Part shown: positions 1 through 11,000 of the stretch, one piece after another | How the letters are laid out: every line of letters begins with the position of its first letter | Position numbering within the stretch: position 1 is the stretch's first letter | DNA from: Paramecium octaurelia | Lineage: Eukaryota; Ciliophora; Oligohymenophorea; Peniculida; Parameciidae | Length of the DNA stretch: 64,000 nucleotides | Reading direction: 5' to 3' | Assembly (NCBI GenBank): GCA_905182995.1 | Contig: CAJJDP010000042.1 | Location: 509,975-573,974, forward strand | Made by a program: the position numbers and the translations under genes | Notes under the pieces: generated by a model | The model's input: only the letters and a program-made list of their open reading frames with translations | Database searches by the model: none | What the model was told of the DNA's origin: nothing

Positions 1-744
1 AAAGGATATCATAATCCAGATAAATATTGAGCACACATCTAAATAGGATGATTTAGTTAAGTAATTAATAAGAATATCATTCCGAGTGTTAATGATTTAA
101 CCTTCTATATATATTTCTTTATTTATTGCGATAATCATCTCTATAATGTTTATACTAATAAATAAACAACCAAAGAATTAAAAGTTTACTTCTTATGAAG
201 TTGAAAACGATACAATGAGAGCACATATCCAGAGAGAAATACATTGGATGAGAATATTGAAAATTTCCCAATAAAATAAAAATATATTAGAGGGAGAAAT
301 AATATTGTTTTAATTCTTGCCAGTGATCTAAGCTATAAATTAATTGCACTTAATACTTGATGTTTTTTTCAATTTGTCTTTCTGCAAATAATTTTCAATC
401 GATAATAACTTAGTTTTAAATTTCTATGGCATTATGTGCGAAAATTATAACAGATTGTTTTTGAATTTCTCGATAATTTTGTTTTATTTTGCTATCTAAG
501 TAAATTTAAATGTTTCTAACTTTTTTGATATTCTTCTACTAGATGTCATATTAATTAGTTTCTGTTCCTAATGATTATCACTTAGATTTTGGCTGAGCAT
601 CTCATCGTCGTTTCTTTCGCTTTCTTGCTAAAGGTATGAGGACGAGCAACCCTTAACGTATCTGATATAGGAAGATCTTGGAGAAAGCTAGGGTCCCATA
701 ATTGGCAGCCCAGTGTTCAAGACAATTAAACTAGGCGAATCCAT
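1..744 (-). CDS. K+ channel-like membrane protein, N-terminal part (runs off left edge)
   Basis: The frame opens at an ATG at 744 and stays free of TGA for 248 codons to the window edge, with TAA/TAG as Gln. After a polar, Ser/Lys-rich N-terminal tail of about 130 residues come hydrophobic stretches that fit S1 (around FYWEIFNILIQCISLW), S2 (FFGCLFISINIIEMII) and the start of S3 (LDVCSIFIWIM). This order, with a segment resembling the entry to S1 in EAG/CNG-type channels, matches the complete channel gene directly upstream on the same strand (820-3500). Only 75 bp separate the two, so they look like tandem family members. Pore and cyclic-nucleotide domain lie outside the window. A plus-strand frame over 2-574 is also open but is taken as its shadow. 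Family assignment is inference from layout and neighbour. Confidence 0.6.
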
Positions 745-819
745 TATTTATAAATAATAATATTTTAGTAAATAGATTATTCTTGATAGATGTATTTAAA
801 TGTTGCTGATATTTGGATT

Positions 820-3500
820 TCAATTGTAAGGCGATAGTATTTATGAAGAGAGTAAATCTCTTTATCTAAGGTGGATTTAAGTTTTGATTTAGCCATATTC
901 TCCCCCTTGTCTAACAGATTGCTTTTTGTCAAGGTATTTTTAACTTAATTTGATAGAGTTGGAACAATTATTTTAGGGCATATAAGTTTGATATTCTCTC
1001 ATCTAATCGATTTCATTGGAGTGAAACTAGTAGATAAAATAAAGGTAGTAAATAAGTGAATTCTCTTTTAAAATAAGTTCCTTAACCGGTTCCTTATTGC
1101 TAGGGGCCATAACAAAGTAATTTTTGGGATGGGACCCTTTTGAAGATTGATTGAAGACATATCTACTAGATTTTCCTCTCATCATCGCTAAGGACGGTGG
1201 TCCAGCATTGGTTGACGCTGTAGTATTGGGAGGAAGCAGACTAGGTCCTTAATTCTCTATGGGTTGATCTTCGCTGGCCTTAATTTCTATTTGGATGGGC
1301 TATTATTCCTGTTAGGTATTAGGACTTTCCTCGGAGTGTTTCTGGATTTCCCTAATCACTTCGTGAAATGAACTCTGCTTTTCTAAGAACTCCTCTACTG
1401 CCTAGGTGATTTGTTGCTAAATGCACATGGACTTGATTTTATTGCCCATTCTGACAAAGGTTTTTCGCTGTTGAAATGGATGTTCTCTTTGCTTTTTTAG
1501 TGATAGGATTTGCGCATCTGGTTTATAGTTGAGCAAAGGACAATCGATATTTGAATGAGTGTACATTTTACAGAAGTTACAATTTTGCAAGATCACATAA
1601 TAATTTGAATTGAGCATCAAATTGTCTTTGATATTGTGAAACCTCTCAAAATCTTTATTGGAAGACCTGATAATTTTTAGAAAGATATCTCTTTTGATTT
1701 AATAGATTTCGGAGAACCCTATGCTTTAAGCGCAGGTTTTAGTAGAAAGACCTGTGAAGAACTAATATTCTCCAAATGTATTAGTAGATTTAATTACTTA
1801 CAATACTTTACCACTTTTTTCTTCAGTGATTTGTATTTGTCCATCCTTTATGTAATATCTATAAATATATATATACATAATAATTACAGGTTGTTGTCAA
1901 TCTAATCTTAATGAAAAATGTAATCTCCAGGGGTGAATTTTAGTTGCACGAGATTCTAAGACACCTCGGATTAGATTTGCTTTGAGAATTAGGAAGTGAT
2001 TATTTTTATCTTTTGCATGATGTTCATTTACACATTGGTTTACAATTCTGACTTCAATTAATTAGGAAGATCATTAATAATTTGGTTGACATCGTCATTG
2101 TTCTCTTTCGATTCCATCTCGACTTAGTACTTGATGAAGTCTCTTACTCTGCTCTGAATCTGTTGATCTACTTAACTTTATCTCATGTAGGAATTCATTA
2201 GAATGAGGGATCTTTTGCATTTGTATTTGGCATCCTAAATACTCTTGAGTATCATTCCAATGGAACTCATTGAGTAACCAAACATGCAACTGGATAACAA
2301 CATTAGCAAATTGACTGTGACCAATTCTGCTTCATTCTGTGGTGTGATATCCCCATAACCAACTGTGACCATAGTCATTGTGGCCCAATAGAAAGAGTGG
2401 TTGTATTTGACTGAGATGGGTCTGTTCAAAAGATTGTAGTGTATCAACCAGCAATTTTCAGAATCAGAGGTTAAATCGCCTACATGATGGAATACACACG
2501 CCATAAAATGAGCGAAGAAGTAGATCATCATTATTAGAGTGATCAGGTCAACCAACTAATTTACAGCACCTTATAAATAGAGAGATTCTATAAAGTTCTC
2601 ATAATTTCGTTTCACCTTCAAAATAGAAATCGTTATGAGTATGAGTGCTATAATCTCATTGGTCACGGGTATTTAATTCAAATCAAAATACATTAAAAAC
2701 CACATGGTCAAGCTAATGATATCTTCCAGTAATTGCCCTTTAAAGTAATGTTATATAATTTGCAATTTATCGAAAATGATTTCCCCTTAGATCATGATGG
2801 GCCTATTCAAATGGATGATGATGTCAATTATGATATGGATAATTAAGAACATCTCTGCTGCTCGATAACTTTCGTCGTCCACAAACGACGATACAAATGG
2901 ACAAAGCCATAAACTAAAACAATCAAAGAATGTCGCACTCACATCCCATATCATCACCAACTAGCTCCCTGGTGCGAATATATTCGTAGTGCTATTCTAA
3001 TTTTAATCTGGTTTTTATGACAATATTTTTACTTTAGTATTTTGTTTTATCAACTTTAGATTGCATGTAGCTTTCTTGAGTTAGTAGGTACTTGTTATGT
3101 TCTGACAAGATATAGGATTTCATTAATAAAGTATTTACAAATTTTTAAATTAGTTGATTCTGCTGCATGGTTCTTAAGATGGACAATCCTTCAAATTTTT
3201 TTGTTTACTCAGACTTTCGCTTGCTCGACTTTTAGTATTTTACAAAAATATTACTTATTGTGGTCGAGCAGATTTCCTTCTCGCAATATTTAAATTTATA
3301 GTTTTCTTTTTGTCTGCAGTATCGTGTATGCTCAACTTTATACCCTCACTATTATTTATCTTCAGCTGCTACTCAGAGTCTATTGATAGTCTAGAAGGCG
3401 ATCTATCTTTCTCATAGCATTTGATTGGGCCAGGATCATATCTCAAAGATGGCCCAATTGCATTGTCTAAAAGTTTTCTACTACTGCTTTATGAGAGCAT
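820..3500 (-). CDS. Voltage-gated K+ channel with C-terminal cyclic-nucleotide-binding domain
   Basis: Spliced model of 866 aa with three introns (3229-3254, 2997-3021, 1859-1887); removing them gives an exact codon multiple. About 175 residues of cytosolic N-terminus precede the FAPGSQ...MIWDVS entry to S1, followed by membrane segments, a pore with selectivity filter TVGYGD near residue 360, S6, and a C-linker. A cyclic-nucleotide-binding domain follows (about 485-577: LKFTPGDYIF, then FGEYQFFTG). The tail is Gln/Pro-rich and ends at TGA 820-822. This is the EAG/CNG/HCN architecture known to be greatly expanded in Paramecium, where K+ conductances shape swimming behaviour. The gene is followed on the same strand by another channel-like gene (1-744). 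Whether it binds cAMP or cGMP cannot be told from sequence. Confidence 0.88.
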
Positions 3501-4122
3501 TTAATTTTCGTTTATAAATTAATGATTGCTAAACTTAATATTAACTTTTAACATAACCTTGCAAATTTTAAAGATTTCATTTCAAATTAAATGGGTAGGA
3601 AAAAAAACTGCCTTACTCTCATTTGATCTTTGCTATCACTCAATAAAACAACACTTGATTTGCAGTCACACAATCACAAACCATTTGAGAATCAAAAATA
3701 ACTTAATTAAATAAGCATCTAGTACAATTGTTAAAATATGGAAAACATATATTTCATTTGTATAAAAATGCACACCATTACTTATTAGAGTTTGGTAAAA
3801 GAAGTTAAAACTCTCATAAATATCGTACTTAGTTTAAAGAATACTTATGTAGTATTAATTTATTGTGTATATATTTGATATATACAGAGTGTTTACCTGA
3901 ATTATCTGTATTTTAATAATAATAAAATCTAATATAGATATTAAACTTATTCCTAATAATTAAAAATTCTTTGTAATTTCAAAGAAACATAAATAAAATT
4001 CAATAAACCCAAAAATATCATCATTTAAAGTGAGCAACTATTTATACAAGTAATTATATTGAAAACTAATTAGATTTTAATGATTACCTTTCAATGCAAT
4101 TTCTAAATAATAAGTCGATATC
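3501..4122. other. Noncoding AT-rich stretch
   Basis: About 620 bp upstream of the K+ channel start. Short open stretches exist (for example 3526-3898 on the plus strand) but show no motif, plausible start or splice structure. I see no RNA gene or repeat. It may hold the channel promoter. Confidence 0.4.
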
Positions 4123-4698
4123 TCAAATTTATATAAACTCTTGAAAATTCATCTAAAATTCAATCTATTATTAAATATTAATAAAATTATATTCTTAAAG
4201 ATTGATCATTTATTTCTTAATTGAGGTGGAATAAATGACATCAATGAAACTGGATTCAAATACATATTATTACCATTTATAGTAACAAATGAAAAGTATA
4301 TATATAAAACAGAAACATTACTACATTGTAGTAGAGTTGCTAAAATAAAAGAAAACAAAGAAATGTCCATTAAAACTAAGATGCTAGGTCATTAAATCGA
4401 TTTTAGTTGATAGTTCAAGTTGTTATACTATAATTAATATCATGATTAATGTTTCATCCTTTGTGAGTGTATTAAATAGCCTCATTATTTCATCAATATA
4501 AGATGTAGCATATTGCTAATTGGAATTACATGTTAATATTGAAACAAGAAACAGGATAAATTTTATAAACGTTTCGCTTTAGGTGCAAATTGTATATTTG
4601 TTAAAGTCCAGTCCTAATAATAACTGTAAACCAATTAGTGGGATGGAGGGACTGAAGAAGATGTTGAAAATATGATATTTAGAATCGATTGCAACCAT
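4123..4698 (-). CDS. Small ORF with weak cyclin-box resemblance
   Basis: One uninterrupted frame of 191 codons from ATG 4698 to TGA 4123-4125 using the ciliate code. Two stretches resemble the PHO80/U-type cyclins common in ciliates, in the right order: SYIDEIMRLFNTLTKDETLI near residues 80-100 (compare the helix of type YI.RI...SEE.LI) and INLQEYNFINIQ...MNFQEF near the C-terminus (compare LE..FL..I.F.L...EF). The middle of the cyclin fold, where an invariant Lys and DD..Y motif would be expected, is not recognisable. It may therefore be a decayed copy or a chance frame; about 190 codons without TGA is only modestly unlikely in such AT-rich DNA. Confidence 0.3.
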
Positions 4699-4793
4699 GA
4701 AATCGATGGGTGTTTACACAATAAATCAAGAGTGGCCACACAATGTAAAATTCAAAAGAATATGATCTGTGTTTTATAGATATACATCTTATT

Positions 4794-5803
4794 TCAAATA
4801 TCTTTAATGTATTTGAAATTTTAGGGTTCTCTTAGTGCTCGTAGCAAATTATATCTATATTTTAAGTGCCATCCTGTATTCATGATTCGAGAATTATAGA
4901 TGTACGCAACTGACTGTTACCTTAAGAAATATTGACTATTAAATTAATTAAATTGCTATACCTAAATATTCTAAAGGTATGATTGAATTACTTTAGTTTT
5001 TCATTATCACAATCTACCCACAATTCCCTTAATTATTGGATATTTGTCATCTTGTTTTTCTTCTCCTTCAGTATTGACATAAAATCTTCAAACTCTCTAG
5101 CATCCAACAACCTTAATCCTATGTCTTTGTTTTGAGTGATGTAACTTATGATAGCCTTTGAAAAGTTTTTGGTGATATTTTTAGTGTCATTGACTTTATT
5201 GATCTTCTTTGACTTTCTAATAGAGAAAGAATGATCTGACTTCCCATCATAATCTTAATCTTCAGAGTGATATGATTGTGATTCTTCAGCCTTACCTGAA
5301 AAAACAATAAATTTATCCTTCACCTTAAAGTGTTTTGCTTGTTAGTTAGTTTGTTTGGGCTGAGCAGGAAATCTATCTTGACTTTACATAATGGGATTCA
5401 TCCTTTAGAGTAACAGTTCTTAAGAATAATGAGGCGGTATAGTTTGGAATGGCGAAACTAAATATCATTAAAGCAATACAAGGCATGAAAGGTAGTTAGG
5501 GCTTTAATAAGGAGAACTGTCCAAAGTTACTATCGGTAGATTCCAAGACTTTAGCCTTTTTTAGATTTATTTCATCCTTAAAGTGGACCTTGATAAATTT
5601 AATTTAGTATTGTACATAAAATTGAGCTCCCTAATATGGCAGCACTATTATACCAGATTTTTTCTTATTATTTTAATGACGTATAAGATTATTGAAACAT
5701 TTAATAAACTAGGATTATACTTTTAAAAAATGATCCATCTATATAATATATAAAATATATACTTTAATTCTCGAATCTGCTCCATCAAAGCTTCGATAGA
5801 CAT
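4794..5803 (-). CDS. Paramecium-type hypothetical protein, about 300 aa
   Basis: Starts at ATG 5803 (MSIEALMEQIRELK). A 24-nt intron follows, then one further small intron (35 or 17 nt; either restores frame), then introns of 28 and 26 nt before the TGA at 4794-4796. The N-terminal half is mixed hydrophobic/polar. The middle carries an acidic-serine stretch (EESQSYHSEDQDYDG). The C-terminal half, with NITKNFSKAIISYI, LRQQSVAYIYNSRI and WHLKYRYNLLRAL, looks to me like a domain recurring in many uncharacterised Paramecium proteins; that is recollection, not a search. No catalytic motif is visible and I propose no function. The exact second intron is uncertain; the C-terminal exon is firm because splicing replaces an abrupt stop with this characteristic ending. 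Confidence 0.65.
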
Positions 5804-5936
5804 TCTATAATTAAATTTATTATTATAATATTTGATTTTGAAAGCTTTCCTAACTCATAAGATTCCCTATCATATCGTAGTTTTTGATTAAATAATTAAA
5901 TATATATTAAGTTTATTTCATTATTGCGTAAATCAT

Positions 5937-6200
5937 TCAAAGATGAATTTTCCTCCCCACTTCAGCCTAGCAAACTGGACATAAATGAACCACACCTCTG
6001 CAATCATCCATCTACATCTAAATAACAAAAGCGCTAACACTAATACAAAGAATGATTAAAACAATTATCATAACAGTTCAGACAACATTATTAAGGCCAT
6101 AAGTAATTGATCCTTGCCGAGCTTTAATTGAACATGTGTTTAAATTTGATTGTTACAATTAATGCTTGAAACTAAGCAGGGTTATCTAGTAAATTATATA
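5937..6200 (-). pseudogene. LITAF-like zinc-binding membrane protein, 5' end not found
   Basis: The C-terminal half reads DDCRGVVHLCPVCQAEVGRK, the hallmark second half of a LITAF domain (H.CP.C...G). With a 35-nt GT...AG intron removed, the upstream frame NCNNQIQTHVQLKLGKDQLL joins it in phase. The distance from the conserved Gly to the CP pair is then 36 residues, the spacing I recall for LITAF proteins. The family inserts a hydrophobic hairpin into late-endosome or lysosome membranes between two Cys pairs that bind zinc. Here the first pair is unclear (a single well-placed Cys) and no in-frame ATG is seen upstream to about 6350. This is either a gene with an unrecognised first exon or a truncated copy. 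TGA is at 5937-5939. Confidence 0.5.
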
Positions 6201-6457
6201 TATTAGGGTTGTTGAGGTACTACTAACTAAATTTCAGTGTTATTACAAATGACTGTCTTTTATTCTTAAATTCCGACACCCTTTCAATTTTTTATAATAT
6301 TTGCTATTGATAAAAATTTCAATATTATTTAATTTCTATTTAAATGGTTTTAAACATATTCATGAAATAAGACTTCAAGAAAAGGGAATAATCCATTCTG
6401 ATGAAAAAAGAAATACACTGAGGAATCATATTGTAATTGTTAAATGTAATATAATTT

Positions 6458-7848
6458 TCATCTTTTTGAAGACTTCTTAAGTAAAGCTTTATTTTTATAA
6501 TTATCTAATTGATCTTTCATAGAATCTGCATGTTTTTTTTCACATTAATTCATCTTCTCTGTTGAATTTAGCTTAGTTGTTTCATTGAGTTATTTAATGT
6601 TAAATCCTTGATCTACATTATGTTCTGATGTTGAATCGACAATACTAATATCGAATTCACTGTTGTCTGCTTCTTCTTGTTCTCTTTTTTCAAATTCGCT
6701 GAAATTAAGGTTAGAAGGAATATTATATTATTTAACATTCAATTTCCTTTTTTTCGATAAATTCTTATTTTCATTAATTGTTTCCAAAATGGATATCATA
6801 TCCTTAGTGCTATTTTTCTCGTTTTGAATTAGAATTTTATGCCATTACTATACTTATTAGAGAGAAGCAGCAGCCAAGAATACTTTATATTTTTCATCAG
6901 TTGTTTGGTCTCTGAGACGATTCCTGATTTATCTAACGCATTTTCTCATTTAACATTCTGTGTTCCATCTAGTAAAGACATAGGAGTGACTATTAAGATT
7001 TTCGTAGCGTTCCAATTTCTCAATGATGTTTAGAAAGAAGATGTTTTGCTCTTCATTGATGCCTTTATTGATGAGATCATTAATTTTATTCTTGATTTCG
7101 TGGAGCTTCAGATCAATGATCTTGCTTATTGGTGTTCCTATTTTGGCAAGGTGATAAACCAAGGACTCCTTAGATAAGCCTAAGTCCATAAGATCATTAA
7201 TGAAGGTTTAGTAAAATTCAATGTACAAATCCTGAGATAAGTTTGGATTGGTCGGTTTGTGAGGATTTAGAATTAGGTTCTACTCGTAGGTCAAAGGAAA
7301 ATTGAATGCTCTAGCGATTTTCCTAATCAATTGGAGATCCTTATCAGTTTTGTAAATGTCCACAAAGGAGAAGCAAAGTTCAGGAGTCAGGATGGAGGTG
7401 TTGTGATTCAGCAAATGCAAGTACAATCTTCGAAGAGTACTAATGTAGGCTTCCAGATTATTGAGTTCAAATTGATCGTAGAGTTGGGGTAATTTGGTAA
7501 TGCAGTCTTTGAGATACTAATGAAGAGCTGAGGGTAGGGATATATAGGATTACCGTTCTTTGATTGCTATTATTGGATGTTGAGTGCTTTCTCTAGATCG
7601 AATAATGGGATTGCTTAAGAGACTCGATTATCCTTTTTTGTGGTTTCTTTGGTTTTGATGATTTCCCTGGTGGCTATGGTTGAGAGGTTGTAGACGTGGT
7701 CTTTGGAGAAGTGATGGATATAGAGGGTTGCTTGTTCTGGTTCAACAAAGGGGAATCTTATTTGACAGGCATAGCAGAAAATGAAACGCTGATCTTTGTT
7801 GACTTCAAATATGATTTTGAACAGTTGTTCGATGTTGGGTTTTTCCAT
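6458..7848 (-). CDS. Protein with N-terminal C2H2-like finger, 454 aa
   Basis: ATG 7848, one 26-nt intron (7528-7553), TGA 6458-6460; the spliced length is an exact codon multiple. Near residues 25-53 is a zinc-finger pattern: FCYAC, then after a loop HHFSKDHV (Cys-x2-Cys followed by two His). The rest is mostly alpha-helical and polar, with a Lys/Glu-rich C-terminus (KKRKLNV, EKREQEEADNSEF) suggesting nuclear location. I do not recognise the central region. It starts 180 bp from the divergently oriented WDR90 gene, so the two may share an upstream region. Confidence 0.7.
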
Positions 7849-8028
7849 TGAAATACTAAATATGCGGATTGTCTTTGAATTATGTAATGATTTATTTGGA
7901 TTTTATTACAAATATTAAATTGATAATTGTAGAGTGCATGCAGCGTGTATAATGTATGTAAATAAAATATTTATATAAAATGAGTGAATATAATTTAAAC
8001 TAAATAAATAATATTTGAATTTGAATAA
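7849..8028. promoter_or_regulatory. Divergent intergenic region between zinc-finger gene and WDR90
   Basis: 180 bp of AT-rich DNA separates two start codons pointing away from each other, so both promoters must lie here or inside the genes. No specific element can be named. A minus-strand frame at 7915-8097 overlaps the WDR90 start and is not considered real. Confidence 0.4.
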
Positions 8029-11000
8029 ATGAATTGGTAACACCCATTCGTTGATGTCTTCAAGCAGTTCGGTGTATTTGAGATAGCACACACGCAATCT
8101 AAGGGATAGGTTTCAGTGGTTTAAGTAACTTCTCTCAATAGATTATTAGGATAATTCAATTGGAAGAAAGATAATTAGATTGTTGGGAGCAATATCAGCA
8201 AACAATATGGTATAGATTCCAGATCCTTGTCAAGGAATCAAACAACTCGGATTAACTGGTCGATATATTTACATTGAATTCATCCCAATTAAGGGTCGAT
8301 ATTTTACTATTCATTTCGATTTGCAAATTAAAGACAGAGATCCTTTGATCAAACTAACAGTCTCGAACATGTATGATGTTCACAAAGTATTTCATCAATC
8401 TAACCAATAGGTTTAACAATCACAACTATTGATTCCATACCCTAAAAATGCTCCCAACAAATGGACCATCCTCATTTTGGATGTTGAATACTTCTTGGGT
8501 AATTTTGGATTACTACCAAGCAGTTTGTATAAGTCCTTTAAAGGAATTCACTCATTAAAGTCATTTCAAATTTGCAGTTCCATGAACATCAGAGGCATTT
8601 ACACAAGTGATAATCTCTATGATTGGGATACTATGCCCAAATAGATGCTCTTTAAATTGGCCAAAGGATAAAAATGGACAGAGGAATATCAAATTGCATA
8701 TTGGCCTGCCTTAGATGTCCAACCTCATGTCTTCAAACAACCCCTAGTGGAAGTGACTACTGATATTCTGGAGAACCTCTAGAAAATACAGGAAAATAAG
8801 GAGAAGTACAAATAGGAAACTCAAAAGTCTTTCAAGCAAGGTTAAATTCAACACAACACTTAATAAATTGAGGAGTTGGTTAAAAGGAGACCAGGAGATT
8901 AGAATGTGGCTTAGAGTAAGTCTGTAGATGCACAAGATCATCCTCTTTAGCCATATCCAATTCAATAATTAGAGAAGATAATAGGGTTTACTGTCAATTC
9001 ATGTCCTGACATTAAATGGGGTAGACAAACTGATACGCAAAAATAGATAACATATGCAGCTGGATAGTTGTTGATTCAAAGCAATATTTAAGATGGTAAG
9101 TAGAAGTTTTTTATGGGACATTCTAAAGCAATTTCATGTTTGGATGTCAGCAAAGATGGAGAATGGTTAGTGAGTGGACAGAGTGAAAAGAATGCAATCA
9201 TTAGAATATGGAAGAATAATTGCGATTGTTTGAGTGCATTTGCTACTCCATATTCTTAATTGAATTATCTATCATTTAGTTAAGATCGAAAAATGCTAGT
9301 AACTGTTGGACAAGATGAACACAATAGAGAAATTATAATAGTTTGGGGTTTAGAGAAAATAGAAACTAATAGAAAACCTATTTTATTTGCAAAATAAACG
9401 AGTTCATGTAATATCTTGGCAATCAAATTTTCACCTGTGGATAATAATAAAATACTGTCTTGTGGTCATGAGAATATTAGATTTTGGAGAATCAAAGAAG
9501 AACATCTTCCTGGAGCTAGTGTTGTGTTAAATCATCATGCAAGAAATACTACATTTACTAACTTTGATTTTGAATTCAATTATGAAGATCAAAATGTTAG
9601 TAACATTTATTTTGGATCTAAGAATGGGTATCTATTTTAAGTTGCTTATCAATCTCAGAAATTAATGCAGGTGTATAAAGTACATAATGATGCAGTCACA
9701 GCAGTATGTTTATCTGCTGGATTCTGTATTACTGGTAGTTTAGATTAATACCTTAGAGTTTGGCCCTTAGATTTCAATGAGTTTTACATTGAAGCCAAAC
9801 ATGAAGGCATAATTACTTCATTGGACATATCAATTGATGGTCTACAAGTGGCATGTGGAACTTCAACAGGAGGATTAGGCATCTTAGATATCAGCAGTCA
9901 TCATTACAAGACTGTTATAAGATCACACACAAATGTGATCAATTAGATTTAGGTGCATCCGTATTCAAAGTTATTAATCACATTATCAGAGGATTGCACA
10001 ATTAGGTTGTGGGACATTGAGAAATCTGACTAGGTTTACGAATTCACATTCCCACAAGACGATAAATGTGTTTGTTTATCATCATCTCCAATTGGAATGT
10101 ATTTTGCAGCTGGATTCAAGTCTGGAATACATAGAATATTTGATATTGAGCAGACATCAATTCTTGTTGAGGGCAAGTATCATGATTTAGAGATCAAAAG
10201 CATTCAATATAGTCCTAATGGATAGTAATTAGTTATTGCAGATGCCAAGTCAATCTATAAACTTTATGATGTCAGTAGAGATTATCAGCCTATCAAAACC
10301 ATTCAACATTCAATATAATCTCAAAATGTATGTGGACAATTTTCAAAGGATTCTGCTATTTTATCAATCATTGAGAATTCTACCAATATTGAATTGTGGG
10401 ATACTTTGTCATTATAACAAATTTTAAAGATTTAGACAAGGTTCAACTTGAAAATATTGAAGTGGGCAGAGAACAATGTAGAATTATTGTGTGGAACTAC
10501 AGATGGGAGAATAATTATTTATGGAATTGAAAGAGTTAATGACACGATCACAGCATACTATTTGAGAGAATAGACATTTATGCATAAGTAATCATTAAAT
10601 GATTTTGTTGTCTCGCCAAATATGAAATATCTGTTCTCTGTAGGTGCTGAATAGTATTTGAAGGTTTGGGATTATGAATTTTAAATTAAGGGACCAGGAT
10701 CTTGTTAGGTTTTCATTGGTCATTCCTCATAAATAAATTCTATTGATTGTGCTGATAATGGCAGTACCATCATTACAGCAGGTGGGAAAGAAGGAATCTT
10801 TGTTTGGAAGTTCCTAGGATACACAGGTAAGAATGAAAGATTGATTAGAATGGAATAAGAGTAATTAGTTTAATAATGTACCAAAATTGATATGCAACCA
10901 GATCAATTTGATTAACAGGAGTAACAATAAGAAGAATAAAATGAAAAGTTGGATGATTACTATGATCTCTAAGAAAACAATGAGAATGTTTAACCGAATA

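Noticed and set aside
2-574. Plus-strand TGA-free frame of about 190 codons at the left edge
   Set aside because: The opposite strand carries a better frame with a start codon and K+ channel-like membrane segments; this is its shadow.
3526-3898. Plus-strand frame upstream of the K+ channel
   Set aside because: No ATG, no domain, composition like spacer.
4543-4930. Plus-strand frame containing QWDGGTEEDVENM
   Set aside because: Begins after a TGA, overlaps two better minus-strand frames and matches nothing known.
6120-6240. 5S rRNA-like string (GAAACTAAGCAGGG)
   Set aside because: Short chance resemblance; the rest of the 5S molecule is absent and the region codes for the LITAF-like protein on the other strand.
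7915-8097. Minus-strand 60-codon frame
   Set aside because: Overlaps the start of WDR90 and lies in the divergent promoter region.
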